64,000 nt of DNA, taken from positions 1 through 64,000 of the forward strand of contig JAQGBZ010000297.1 of assembly GCA_034687125.1 (NCBI GenBank). The letters are read 5' to 3'. The notes under the pieces are model-generated. The model saw only the letters and a program-made list of their open reading frames with translations. It had not been told where the DNA came from and made no database searches. This DNA is from Neelides folsomi. Lineage: Eukaryota > Arthropoda > Collembola > Neelipleona > Neelidae. This document shows positions 47,905-59,659 of the stretch, piece by piece; positions within the stretch are counted from its first letter, which is position 1; each line of letters starts with the position of its first letter. The translations under genes were made by a program, and so were the position numbers.

Positions 47905-49628
47905 ACGGTATATATATTAGTAGAATTTTATACCCATGTATGGTATACTGGTATAGTATTGTATTGTTATTGTATTTCAGAATTTTCTTTTAAGCATCAT
48001 TTTTTTTAAATCATTAACCCAACGCATATATAGAGTAGTCTTGGTATAATACTAATATATAGTTAATATAAAATCTTTAAAACCAAAGAGAGCATCGTGT
48101 ATCGTGGGATGCGTTTTTGCATTTCAAATGAATTAATTGTAAGGGCAAGGATGAGAAGGGCGAAGAACTCTGGAGGTTTCTTTCAATGCATTCTGAATTA
48201 AATAAGCGGAAGTTAAATTAGCATTAATCAAGTGGGGATAATAAGTGTAAATAGATTCAAGTACACTTCCACAAACCGACTCTTGCATAATAACACCCAA
48301 ACTTATAATTACACACTTACTCACTATCTTCATTTCTACATAATCTCATAAAAAGCTTTTAACTAATACGTATATAGTTAAATGCCATACCAAGTTTTAC
48401 TAGTTTAACAGTTACATGTGAATTCATCAACAGTGAGTCATTTGTCAACCTCGTCACCACAATTACATTTAAAAATAATGAGACAATCAAAGTGTTCAGC
48501 ATTCAACATCTAAAGTAGAATATCCTTATTAGTGTATTCTACAAAGACAACGTTACTCCATTCACTTCATACTTAACACAAATCACAAATTGATTAAACT
48601 TCTCTCATTTATTAATTTAAAGTCAATCAATCATTATTTCTAAACCTTATTGTTAAACTGCTGAATATTAGTTAGAATAAATAATAAAGAACGTTTACAT
48701 CGTTTATTTTATAAGAACTTTTTTAAACATTTTTTGAAAGTTCTACTCTTTATTTAAAATTTGAAAATAGTTTAAAAGTTAAATAAATAAAATTGGCCAA
48801 TATTGTATTAATCAATAATGTCAATATTCGGTGTGTATTTATCAAAAGTGTTTCAGTGATTATTTCTTAATATTGATAAAAATATTCAAAGTTTACGCAA
48901 TTTAAATGTTCAACTGTTTACTTTCAATAAATTCCTGTGTAGATTTCAATTTTACAATTTAGGATTTTTTATCATATGGAAGTACATTTAGCTGCAGAGA
49001 TTAAAACTTATATTTTATCAAGTGCAAATAGTGAGAGTGGGAAAGGGATACAATAAAGAACATTAACACAACTATAAAAACTTTACCTATAAAACATTAA
49101 ATCTCACACAGTGAAGTGTTATGTTCTATATTGTTCATATACCTATATCGTAGATTATATTCATACAGATGTAATTTATGTATATAATCACATACAATAA
49201 CACATCCTTACTAGATGGCCCAAATAGAAGAAAAGTTGCAATCGGGCCCAGATAACTTTTAACACATCCCGAAGTTGATTTTACATTTGTTTGAAGCATT
49301 CCATATTTTGAAAAAAGTTGAAGGAGGCGAAGCGTAGTGAGAAGATAAGAAAAATAACGAGGCGAGTTGTTTCACCTGGGAGAAATGTTCAAATAAATTT
49401 ACCTTATAATTCATATACACCGCTGAACAAAACTCATATGTTATAGTTAAGAATAAGTGAGCAAGTGATTCCCATATATGATTAATTGTAGCAAGGAATT
49501 AAAAAAAGTTTATCATTTATTCACCCTCATTTCCTCCTGAGTTGTAAGTTGGATTTGAAGAGTTTAACTGTGAGGTGGAAGAAGGTGAGGGAGGGTGGAA
49601 GTTTAAGAGGGGAAATCTTATTAATAAT
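47905..49628. other. Intergenic; possible small secreted-peptide frame at 48133-48333 (minus)
   Basis: Mostly AT-rich flank of the phosphate transporter. A 66-residue minus-strand frame (MKIVSKCVIISLGVIMQESV...) has a hydrophobic start that could be a weak signal peptide and ends in a stop, but nothing else supports it. Purine-rich sequence near 49320-49380 and 49560-49620 is probably the 5' untranslated region or promoter of the transporter. Confidence 0.35.
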
Positions 49629-52600
49629 ATGGAAGTGAAGATTGGGCCAGTTCTCCTTCAGGAATCTCCTCGTCGTCTTCGTCGGTTCACTTCAGTCACC
49701 TCCGAGTCAGGAACTGAAGCAGGAGAGGAAGATGTTTTTTTCCCACACATTGACACTGTCATGACGCCGTCGAAGCAAATTCTACCAAATACATTCGCCT
49801 TTTCCCCAACAAATAAGGTCAGTAATATGAACGTAATATAGGGAAATTCATATACCTATGCATATATTTTCAACGTTTAGGTTGATAAACTTTAATTTTA
49901 ATAATAGCACATTTAATATTTAATTAAAAGTTCGGCATAAATATTTACTTTTAATAATAATAACAATAACATTCTAAATACCATACGTCTATTTTATATC
50001 AAAAGTTGAGTAGAATATGCTTATATCAACATAATGACTTAATTTATTATGTAATTTATTGTTATTTTATAATCATAGTTAAAACTAGGTCAGGTATTTT
50101 TACTAATGTGAGATATTTTATGTTTTTGAATGATATTTTTTACAAAAATATCAATATGGGTCGCTATTTTACTTTTGTAGAATTTGACTCATAAAGTGTT
50201 AAAAATATGAATATATATATGTATACACATAGACTTATATTTAAATTAGGATGAAGTGAGAAGTAGGTGGGTATTTCACGGTGTGCACACCACCGTCACA
50301 ACTCTTTACAAGTTGAGCGGATGCATAATTAAACCATAAAGAGGTTTATAACGGAATTCAAAACTATTTGCATTCGTTTCTTCTCACTTTAACCCTTCAA
50401 CTATTTTAAAATGACAATTCTAAACATTGTCACTTTGCTGACTTTGCTACAATAGTAAAATACCCACAGTATGCATTCGTAATATTTAGGTATTGTAATA
50501 ATAATAATAGTCAACAAAATAGGAGTACTAGGAGTGGCAGTTCGCATTGAAAGAATTAAATAATACAAGTTTGAGCTAACAATGAAATATTAATACGAAG
50601 AATACAAAAAGTTAAATTATTAATTTAATGGTTTTAATTATAGGAGAATGAGGGACGAAGGAAGAATCGAATGTCCGAATCTTCTGAATCTGTTCCAACT
50701 TCCATTCAAAGTTCCCCCAATTTCACCAAAATCCCTAAAATCCCCTACAGAAGAGGAAAATCGAAAGAAGTTGTTCCTTTGGCAGATCCTGAAGATCCTC
50801 CCGAAAAGGAGAAATCTTGGCAAGAGAAATGGATGTCGATTGGGATAGGAGTTGGGAAGGGAATTTGTCTCTTGGCGCTTCTTTATTTCTTTGTAGTTTC
50901 CTTGGATCTCTTGTCTTTAGGATTTAGACTATTGGGAGGAAGAACGGCGGGGGAAATTTTCAAACAGAGTGGCTTATTGAGAAATCCCGTTGTTGGGGTG
51001 ATGATTGGAATTCTTACGACTGTTCTTGTCCAATCTTCTTCAACCGCTACTTCCATTATTGTCGGAATGGTTTCGGCTGGTTGTGAGTGAAAACTATGTA
51101 CATCTAAAGTATAATTATAATTACGATTATAAAATATAAATTAATACATTAATTTATAAAATCATTATGTTTTTATAGTTATGGAAGTTGACGTTGCTAT
51201 TCCATTAGTAATGGGTTCAAATATTGGTAAAATAAAATTTCAATATTAACTATCTTTATAAAATACATTTATGATGATTTAATTACTTACAATTAGTTTT
51301 AAATGAAATTACTTTAAAATTATTTTTTAAATTTAATATTAAGGAAAATTTTATTTTGAATAGGAACTTCCATTACCAACACGATCGTGTCATTTAGTCA
51401 AGCAGGTGATCGTGATCAATTCCGACTTGCATTCGCCGGGGCGACAATCCTCGACATGTTCAATTGGGTGACCGTTGTTGTTCTTCTTGTTGTTGAGGTG
51501 GCCACTGGCTATCTCTTCCATCTTTCAAAGGCTGTAATGAACGGACTAATGCCTGACACACAAAGCGGCGGGGAAATTCAACTTCTTTCAGTTTTAACAA
51601 AACCCTTCGTTAACTTAATTGTTCAACTTGACAAAAATGTGCTTGATTGTTGGTCAAACCCAAATTGTACCGATGGAGATAATCTTTCTCTAATCAAGGA
51701 AAATTGTGGAGATAAATTTGCAACTGTGTCTTTGGAAGAAGTTGTCAAAGACCCAACTGGAATTATTTTATTTACAAACACTCATACATTTATTCAGGAA
51801 TTAAATACAAAATGTAATACTATAACTTAATAGCATAATGTAACTTAACTACGTATTACTAAATTAAATGAAGTTTTAAATATGTCTTAAAAATATATTA
51901 TTTCAATTATTTGACAAATGCAGATTAAATATGCATGTATTAATGTGGATTAAATATTTTGTATTTAAAGGTAATTTCATATTTGCCGGGACAAGTTTAA
52001 GTGACGCAGCGGCGGGTGGGATTATCCTTTTTATATCTCTTGTGACTCTGTGCTCTTGTCTCATCTTAATCGTCAAAGTACTCAACTCAGTTTTAGCCGG
52101 TAAAATTTAAATGATTTAACTTTTAATATACTGGCTAAAAAATCCTAAATTATAATTTATTTAATCCAGGTCCAATGAGGAAAGTTATAAGCAAAACAAT
52201 CAATGCCGACATTCCTTATGTTCCTTGGCTCACTGGATATGTTGCGATCCTCATTGGGGCTCTTATGACGTACGATTGAATTTAATTTACATAAATCATC
52301 AAATGTTGAAAAGATCTGTTTTATTAACAATTATTAATAATTTTATAATAATTTTGCAGGTTTTTAGTTCAAAGTTCATCAGTTTTTACATCTGCGTTAA
52401 CTCCACTTGTGGGTCTTGGAGTTATTTCTTTAGAACGGGTTTATCCTCTAACGCTTGGATCTAATATTGGGACTACGACAACAGCTTTATTAGCTTCAAT
52501 GGCAGTTGAAGGGAAAGCTTTTTTTCCATCTATGCAAGTAAGTTGATAAAAATAAAAATTATAAATATTTTTTTGGAATTACATATAAAATTTTATATTA

Positions 52601-53220
52601 ATTAAATAATGGTATTGTAATACAATACATATTTAATTTTTTAAATTTTTTATTATTTTCATTTTCAGATAGCACTTTGTCATTTATTTTTCAACTTGAC
52701 AGGGATCCTTCTCTTTTACCCAATTCCATTCACGAGAATTCCAATCAAACTGGCAATGTTCATGGGAAACACCACGGCAAAATATCGATGGTTTGCAGTT
52801 GTTTATATGGTTTTTATGTTCGCGATCATCCCAGCGATCTTCATTGGGCTTTCTTTTGCTGGTCCGATCTACGTCATCTGTCTCGTTTCCTTAATTGCAG
52901 TTTTGGGAATAATTGTGGGAATTTTGAAAATCATTCAAAATTACCGACCGCAAATACTGCCCATTTTCCTTCAAAATTGGAAATTCCTTCCCGAATTTAT
53001 GCGGAGCTTGGCTCCTTACGACAGAATATTTACTAAATGCCCCTGCAAAAGGAAGGGAGATAATCCCGAAGATGGTGAGAAATTAAAAGTTGACGAGAAG
53101 GGAAGGAAATTGGAAGAAGGGAATTTAGAAAGGAAACAAAATAATAACAATGATGAAGAATCGGATCCAAACCCAAGGACTGTGGTCTTCTTTTCAGATA
53201 TCGAAGGAACACTTTGTTGA
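49629..53220 (+). CDS. Sodium-dependent phosphate cotransporter, SLC34 (type II NaPi) family, 8 exons
   Basis: Plasma-membrane protein that imports inorganic phosphate with sodium. Exons: 49629-49817, 50644-51082, 51179-51226, 51364-51813, 51971-52099, 52170-52269, 52360-52537 and 52669-53220. Phases agree throughout and give 694 residues, a normal length. The two inverted-repeat signature motifs of the family are present: [17 protein letters not shown] (about residue 193) and [15 protein letters not shown] (about 456). [11 protein letters not shown] and [11 protein letters not shown] follow at the matching places. A cysteine-containing extracellular loop ([13 protein letters not shown]) lies between the repeats. 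Late motifs [15 protein letters not shown] and [11 protein letters not shown] are also typical. The N-terminus is long, basic and serine-rich; the C-terminus is charged and ends GTLC. The ATG at 49629 was chosen because the frame upstream has only GTG. Confidence 0.92.
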
Positions 53221-53543
53221 ATTGTTAAATTATCTTTAAAATAATTATTTAATAAATACACATTCATTTTTAACATTTTTTTAATTCATCCAATAATGCA
53301 TTTTTACGAAACTTTATTATACACAGAGTATTGGATATGAGTTGAATCTATTATATGTTAGTAACATATATAATATTTAAAATGTAGCAATTAAGTAACA
53401 AATAACATTTTAAAATGTGTTAATACACAATACAAACAAATAAATACCTACATACCTACATAACCCAGTAATATTATTAATAATATTCACAAATATATTT
53501 ATTATGTTTTAAAAGGAAATTGATTTTACCCCAAAAATCACAT

Positions 53544-54493
53544 TTAAAGTTTTATTCTCTTTCTCCTCCTCTTAGGACTAGTACAAGAATGTTGATTTAA
53601 ATTTTTTTCACAGATAAATTTTTTGTTACACAAATCACATGAAAAATCATTTCCGTCATTGTGGGAATCGACGTGAATTGTAAAATGATATTTGGATTTA
53701 TATACAATTTCACAGTGCGGACAAACAAAATTTTCCCTTTTTGTTCGTTTAGCCACTTTAGTGGATTTGGGTTTCTTATTTAAACAAATTACACGATGTC
53801 TTCTCATTAATATTTCATTTTCAAAAGATTTATCGCAAGTTAAGCATTTGAATATAATTTTATCCCCAACGATTGTTTTTTCTTTCATTAAGTATAATTT
53901 GTTCTCTTTGCGTTTTAAATCCCACTCAAGGCAATTTTTAACAGAAAAATTTTTCTTATGATGTGCTAGAACAGAAGGATGTGAAAAGTTTTTTCCACAC
54001 GTTTCACATTTATTACTCATTTTATCAGTATCAGCTCTGGGAATTACTTTACATATTTTTGAATGGGCATCAAGTGAGTTCGGACTGACAAATTCCTTGG
54101 TGCATTTTGGACAGATTAATCGGGCATAATCTGGCAAAATGAATTCTTCGTGTTGATTGTCATTCAAGGGTAATGGAGCAATCAGAACTAAAAGAAATAC
54201 AAGGTAAAGATCCATATTATTTAAATATATAACATACTATATTTGTTTCACAAAAATAATTCAACTGTGGTAATTTATAATTGGATCTATTGTAATATGT
54301 AATAATAATTAAAGAGTAAAAACAATAATTCATAGTGTATTTAACTAACTTATAAAAAATATCCATTAGAAAATATAGTTGGTGAAATAAATTTTACCTC
54401 CTTGATTTTGTGATTTTATGGAAGAGTAGACTACTTGAATTTCTTCATTAATTGTGTTATCACTCGGTATTATCGGTTGTCTCGAGTGTTCAC
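53544..54493 (-). CDS. Zinc-finger 3' cassette: two coding exons lacking their own first exon
   Basis: Exon a (54493-54398, 96 nt) begins GEHSRQPII and is flanked by atttttag and gtaaaa. Exon b (54187-53544) begins in LIAPLPLNDNQHEEFILP and carries about five fingers, starting with LICPKCTKEF and ending FSCDLCNKKF. Both joins are phase 1, just like exons 2 and 3 of the neighbouring gene (54559-57267) and of the gene at 6376. No ATG exon of the MSLxSxN type lies between 54494 and 54558, so the cassette has no visible start. Either it is spliced from the first exon at 57267 as an alternative end, or it is the remains of a duplicate that lost its first exon. The fingers themselves are intact. 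Confidence 0.65.
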
Positions 54494-54558
54494 CTAAAAA
54501 TAATTTACATATTGCAATTATTTGGAAAAAATTGATACCCAATAATTTAATGAAGATG

Positions 54559-57267
54559 CTAATTTAAAATAATACTAAATAGTATTATTTTATTTATTAT
54601 ACCATTTTCTGGTTGTAGAAAAGGGATGAAACCAGTTTTCAATCCTTGCTGGTCCGAAAATAATGTTGTTTGAAGTTCGCGATTTAAAATCACTTTAAGA
54701 CAACTTCCATCAAAATATCTTTCCTCATGTCGTCTTTTACCATTTAAATTTGCAAAGCATTTCCCACAAAAATCACATTTCGGAGTTTTCGGTTTTTTCG
54801 TCGACGTTCCGCAATATTTTACATGCTTGTTTATAGAAGCCTTCGCAAATGATTTTTCACATTTTTCACATTTAATCCTAGAAGGGTCTCCGCAAATTTT
54901 GATGTGATTTTTTAAAACAATCCAATTCGAGATTGATTTATCACATTTTTCACATTTAATATTCTTAGGAGACTTTCCACAACTTTTAACATGTTGATGT
55001 AAACCACTCAAATTTGAATAGAATTTTGTACAATTTTGACACTTAAAAATCTTAGGAGGAGCACCGCAACTTTTTACATGTCTTTTAAAATTACTCAAAT
55101 TGTCAAAAGATTTTTCACATTTTTCACATTTTAAATTCTTAAGTGGAGTTCTGCAAATTTCAAGATGATTTTTTAAATCCAACAAATTTGGAAATAATTT
55201 TTTACATTTATCACATTTAATACTTTTAAGGCGCGTTCCACATATTTTTAGATGTTTTTTTAAATTCCACGAATTTGCAAATAATTTCTGACATTTTTCA
55301 CATTTAGTACTTTTAGATGGATTTCTGTAACTTTTTAGACATCTTTGTAAATATGATAAATATGAAATTGATTTTTCACATTTAATGTTCTTGGGAAAAC
55401 CGCAAAATTTTATATGGTTTTTTATACAACTTGCCCTTGTAAATGATTTTTTACATTTATCACACTCAAAATTTTTAGGTGTCGTTCCGCATATTTTTAA
55501 ATGTGATTTTATATGACCCTTTGAAAATGATTTTTTACATTTTTCACACTCAAATTTTTTAGGTGTCGTTCCGCATATTTCTAAATGTGATTTTATATGA
55601 CCCCTTGAAAATGATTTTTCACATCTTTCACATTCTATTGTACCTTTTCCGGTCTTTTTATAAACCGTAAGCCCTAAACTATAAGGGTGTTTTAATCGCA
55701 AATGGCTTTGTAAACTTTTACTACTTATAAATTTTAACTGGCAAATTTCGCAATTAAACTCTTTGTTAGAATTATTGGAATGGACTATCAAGTGAGCATT
55801 CAAATGACTTTTAAATATAAAACCCTTTTTACAAATTGAACAAATATGTGGCCTAATATTCAAATGTGATCTTACATGATCATGTAATTGCATTTTAGTT
55901 TTGTAAAATTTACCACAATGTTGGCATTCAAATTTCTTTTCTTCTGTATGGTGAAGAACGTGCCGCTTTAACATGTATTGACTAATAAATCTTTTATGGC
56001 AAATATCGCACCCAAATTCTTTAACTGAATTTGAGTGATACATTTTCACGTGATTCTTTAAACTTGGTTTTGACAGATAACTCTTTTCACATTCACTACA
56101 TTTGAAAATTCTTTCATTTTCCCGAAATTCGTGTTTATTAAATAAACCAGTTTCTGGATCAATGCAACCTTTGTTTAATAAATCATCGCGATCACTGTAA
56201 ATCTCAAGGCAAATATTGCATGTGTTAAAGTGAATTAGACTATGTAATTTTAATTCAGTTCCTGTTCTAAACTTCATTTTACAAAATTCACATTCATACG
56301 GTTTTTCCCCTGTGTGAATTCTTAAATGGCATTTTAAGTTGAATTTATTTTTGGTTGTATAATTACATTCAGAGCATTTCAAAATATTTGTATTTAAATG
56401 CTGGCTTACATGATATTTATAACTGGCTTTGTTGGTAAATTGTTTTAAACAAAAATTGCATTTAAATACCATCTCCTCTTGGTTGCAAGGTTCATCGATC
56501 AACACCGATTTGTTATTACTTTGGTCAAGTTTCTTTGTCTTGTGATTGATGTCCAATGTGAACATTTGTTTTCTTTTACAGATTTTTGAATGAGCTTCAA
56601 ACGAGTTGGGATTGACAAATTCCTTATTACATTTATGACAAATTAATATGTCATCTGGCAAAATGAATTCTTCGTTTTTAATCGATGTGCACAATGGATC
56701 TATTTAAAATATATAATCCATAATTTATATTGAACTTCCATCTATACATTTTATTAATTTTTATTGTATTAAATTTTTATTAAATAGTTAATTTTGTCAA
56801 AAAATTTTCGTATTATAGAAATGGAATGTAAATAATATATAAATTAATTTCACCTTCTTCTGAATTTATCGAAGAATAAATTTCTTCTTTAATTATGTCA
56901 TTTTCCAAAAAACAGGCAAATTCTTTTTCTAAATGTATGTTAAGTAATATATTAAGACTTCTTGTCTAAAAATTTATAGTTATTTACCTTTTATATTTGC
57001 AAATAGAATACATATATTTAAATTTGCTGTACATTCATTTTATATTTATTTACGATTAGTTTATTAAATATTACCTTCTTTTATATGCAACTGGTAAGAA
57101 TGACTTACAACACTTTGTTGGCATTTATTTGGCATTCTCAAATTTGAAATTGTATTCCCAACAATTAAACTCGGAATCTTTAATCGTTGAATGGAAACTC
57201 GAAGGTCTTTTAAGGTCGGAAACTTCTTCTTGTAATGCTCTAGTAAATTTGCACTCGACAAACTCAT
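54559..57267 (-). CDS. Large zinc-finger protein with C2HC finger array, 3 exons
   Basis: The 802-residue product is probably a nuclear DNA-binding protein. Exon 1 (57267-57075) begins MSLSSANLLEHYKKKFPTL, nearly the same as the gene at 6376. Exon 2 (56928-56854) is acidic (NDIIKEEIYSSIN). Exon 3 (56699-54559) opens EEFILPDDILICHKC. All joins are phase 1. About 20 fingers follow. The first half are mainly classical C2H2 (CxxC...HxxxH). The second half, from about 55640 down, are C2HC fingers of the form KCxKCxKSF...HxKxC joined by a CG(T/x)PxK linker in a regular 25-28-residue period. Two units are degenerate (KCEKSISYLSYL and CNICLEIYSDRDD). The protein tail after FANLNGKRRHEERY is not finger-like. 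Adjacent 84-bp units near 55463-55630 are almost identical, so the array is still changing by local duplication. Confidence 0.85.
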
Positions 57268-58529
57268 TTTAATTTATCAAATAAACAGTAAAAAAATTTA
57301 AATTTCTAATTTAACCCAACTTCAAATTGGAAATTTGTCAATTTGATTTGACATTTGATATGAATTTCATAAAAGAAACATCTGTATAGCAATGTCTAGT
57401 CACGTACTTTTAGACGAATCTTGTACTATTGTACCAAAATTCCCCAGTAGTATCGTATAACATTTATTGATACCTATATACCTACATACTTAGGTATTTA
57501 CAATTTCAATGTTTATTTAATACAAATAAGTATAAATAATTGCTTTTAATAGCATGATTTTAATTTTGAAGAAATGAGTCACTCCCACTCTCATTCCTTG
57601 CCAATCTACTAGCATTCTCTTTGTTGAACCAACTTTAATGCAAAAATGGCCAATGCAATGTTAACTAACAATGTGAGTGAACGTGAATTGTTAATGAATA
57701 AACATTTGAATCAAGAAATATTCTCAAAACATCAGTCATTTATTTAAATGTAATTTTGTTAATATCTAACATAATAACCAAAATTATGTATATCTTTATT
57801 AATAATTTACATTTTGCTTTATGTATTAATTTAATTTAAATTGCATTTATTATTCTTTATGAATATTATTTAATATATAAGCATTATATGTTTTATTTGA
57901 TTTTATATAAGGCGAATTAAATTGTGCTTCCAGTTAACGTTTTAAAATTTATCTAGTATCATAAATTTTTTACCTGGTTGCGAATTGATAAAGAATTTAT
58001 ATATGTATATCTTGTAAAATTTATAAACCATATAGACTATAGAGCAACATGGAGGATATTGATTGCATTAGATAATTTCGGTCGGGTCGGATAATGGGTC
58101 CAAAACGGGTAACCTTACCCGAAAAGAGATAATTGTTACCCGAAAGGAGGTAACTACAGAAAGTATTACCACAAAAGAAATTACGGGGAATTCTGCAACA
58201 TCTATAGGGCAATATGAAACATCTACCTTATATGCAACTATATTCTGCGCCACTAGCGCTATTAATAAAATAAATTCGGCTATCTTGAACGTCGGATCTT
58301 CGGCTAACTTGGAAATTAGATAGGGCTTGTAATGCTTAAGGAAAAACGTCGGCTATTCGGCTATCTTGGACGTCGGCCTTAGGCTAACTTGGATATGCCA
58401 TGTATTTATATCGTGTCGAAAATCCCTAAAACATTGATTGCATTTGTGAAGAGTTGCAATTGTTTTTTTCTTCTAATAATTGGTTTTTCAGTAACGTGAA
58501 TGCGACTATTCTTATGATAAATTAAATGT
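57268..58529. other. Intergenic, with a direct repeat near 58274-58394
   Basis: The segment attcggctatcttgaacgtcgg...ggctaacttgga at 58274-58313 recurs at 58355-58394 with a few changes, a period of about 81 bases. Just before it, ggtaac/ttacccgaaa(a/g) motifs are repeated (58108-58165). This GC-richer patch may be a degraded element. The rest is AT-rich promoter-side DNA of the zinc-finger gene. Confidence 0.5.
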
Positions 58530-58870
58530 TATTTACTTGTAAAGGTCTTTTTGCAAAGGTCACACTTAATGATCTTTCTTTTGTGTGAGTTCTAATATGA
58601 ACATCTAAATGGCTTTTTAATTTAAAACTTAAATCGCAGAGAGGGCATTTGATTGTTTTTTTTAAATGGCAACTTGTGATTCTTGGCTTGATAGCCTTTG
58701 AAGTATTTTTTCTTTCAGTACTTTTTGTTATTTCAATGATTTAAGCTTTTTTTCATTTTTTACAACTTTTTGTATGGTCTTCGAATGATTTCAGATTGGC
58801 AAATTCCTTGTAGCATTTTGGACAAATTAATTGATCATCTGGCAAAATGAATTCTTCGTCTTCTTTTTAA
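58530..58870 (-). pseudogene. Zinc-finger pseudogene of the local family
   Basis: Reading minus from about 58866: EDEEFILPDDQLICPKC, then YKEFANLKSFEDHTKSC and a TGA. This is the opening finger of the same family as the genes at 6376 and 54559. Further on, in a shifted frame, IKCPLCDLSFKLKSHLDVH and the start of another finger appear, after which the frame changes again near 58560. At least one stop and two frame changes are present. No first exon is attached. Confidence 0.82.
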
Positions 58871-59659
58871 TGAAACAATATGAATGAAACAATTCATATG
58901 TTATATGCATTTTTAACAATTTAATATGGGGTTAAAGATACTCTATGTAATGCGAACCTATAAAATGCTACTTTTTGGTTCTATCCATAATCCGATTTGG
59001 ATTCTCGTTTTTCATTTCATTAAACTTTATTTAATTAATCCAATAAGTGTGACAAAGTGACAATTAATTGTCATTATTGAGAAATGGATCATGAGGAATA
59101 AATTGGTATAAACACCGATAGCGATAATGACGACGACTTTTTGTTACTTGTAAGTTTATTTATTTATTATGTATAAGATCCTATCAAAAATGTATTTTTG
59201 AAAAATTAAACAATAGACATTACATAATTACAATTATATTTCACATATATTATAATTAATTTGACCTTCCTTATGTCATCATAAGGAAGGTCAAGGTTTT
59301 TCTCTAAAAATAATTATAAAATTGTAATTACTTTCTTATTATTAATACAATTAAATATTTATTTTTCTTATTATTAAAATTCACACAGTGGATATAACAT
59401 TTCGCTTAATGTTAAAATACTTAAATAATATTTAATTATTTGACAATATCCAATAAGCTAAAATATATGTATATCATACAAGAAATTTTTCTTGATTCGG
59501 AAATATTAACATAATAATATTATATATTTTTGTTTAAAATAACCTTTTCCTATTTTTTGAATATGGAAAGAACTGCATTATAGAATTGTATTGTTTAATT
59601 TAATTTAATTTAAACAATTAGCTTTAAAATGAACATTTTTCTTTCCTATTTCTAATCAA
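58871..59659. other. Intergenic, with a perfect 15-bp hairpin at 59261-59294
   Basis: The sequence ttgaccttccttatg (59261-59275), loop tcat, then cataaggaaggtcaa (59280-59294). The rest is AT-rich, without recognisable coding sequence. The arms contain aaggtca, like a nuclear-receptor half-site; this may be chance. Confidence 0.6.

Noticed and set aside
48133-48333. Possible secreted 66-residue peptide
   Set aside because: Weak signal-like start only; no second exon, no cleavage-site pattern and no known motif, so it is noted in the gap entry and not called as a gene.
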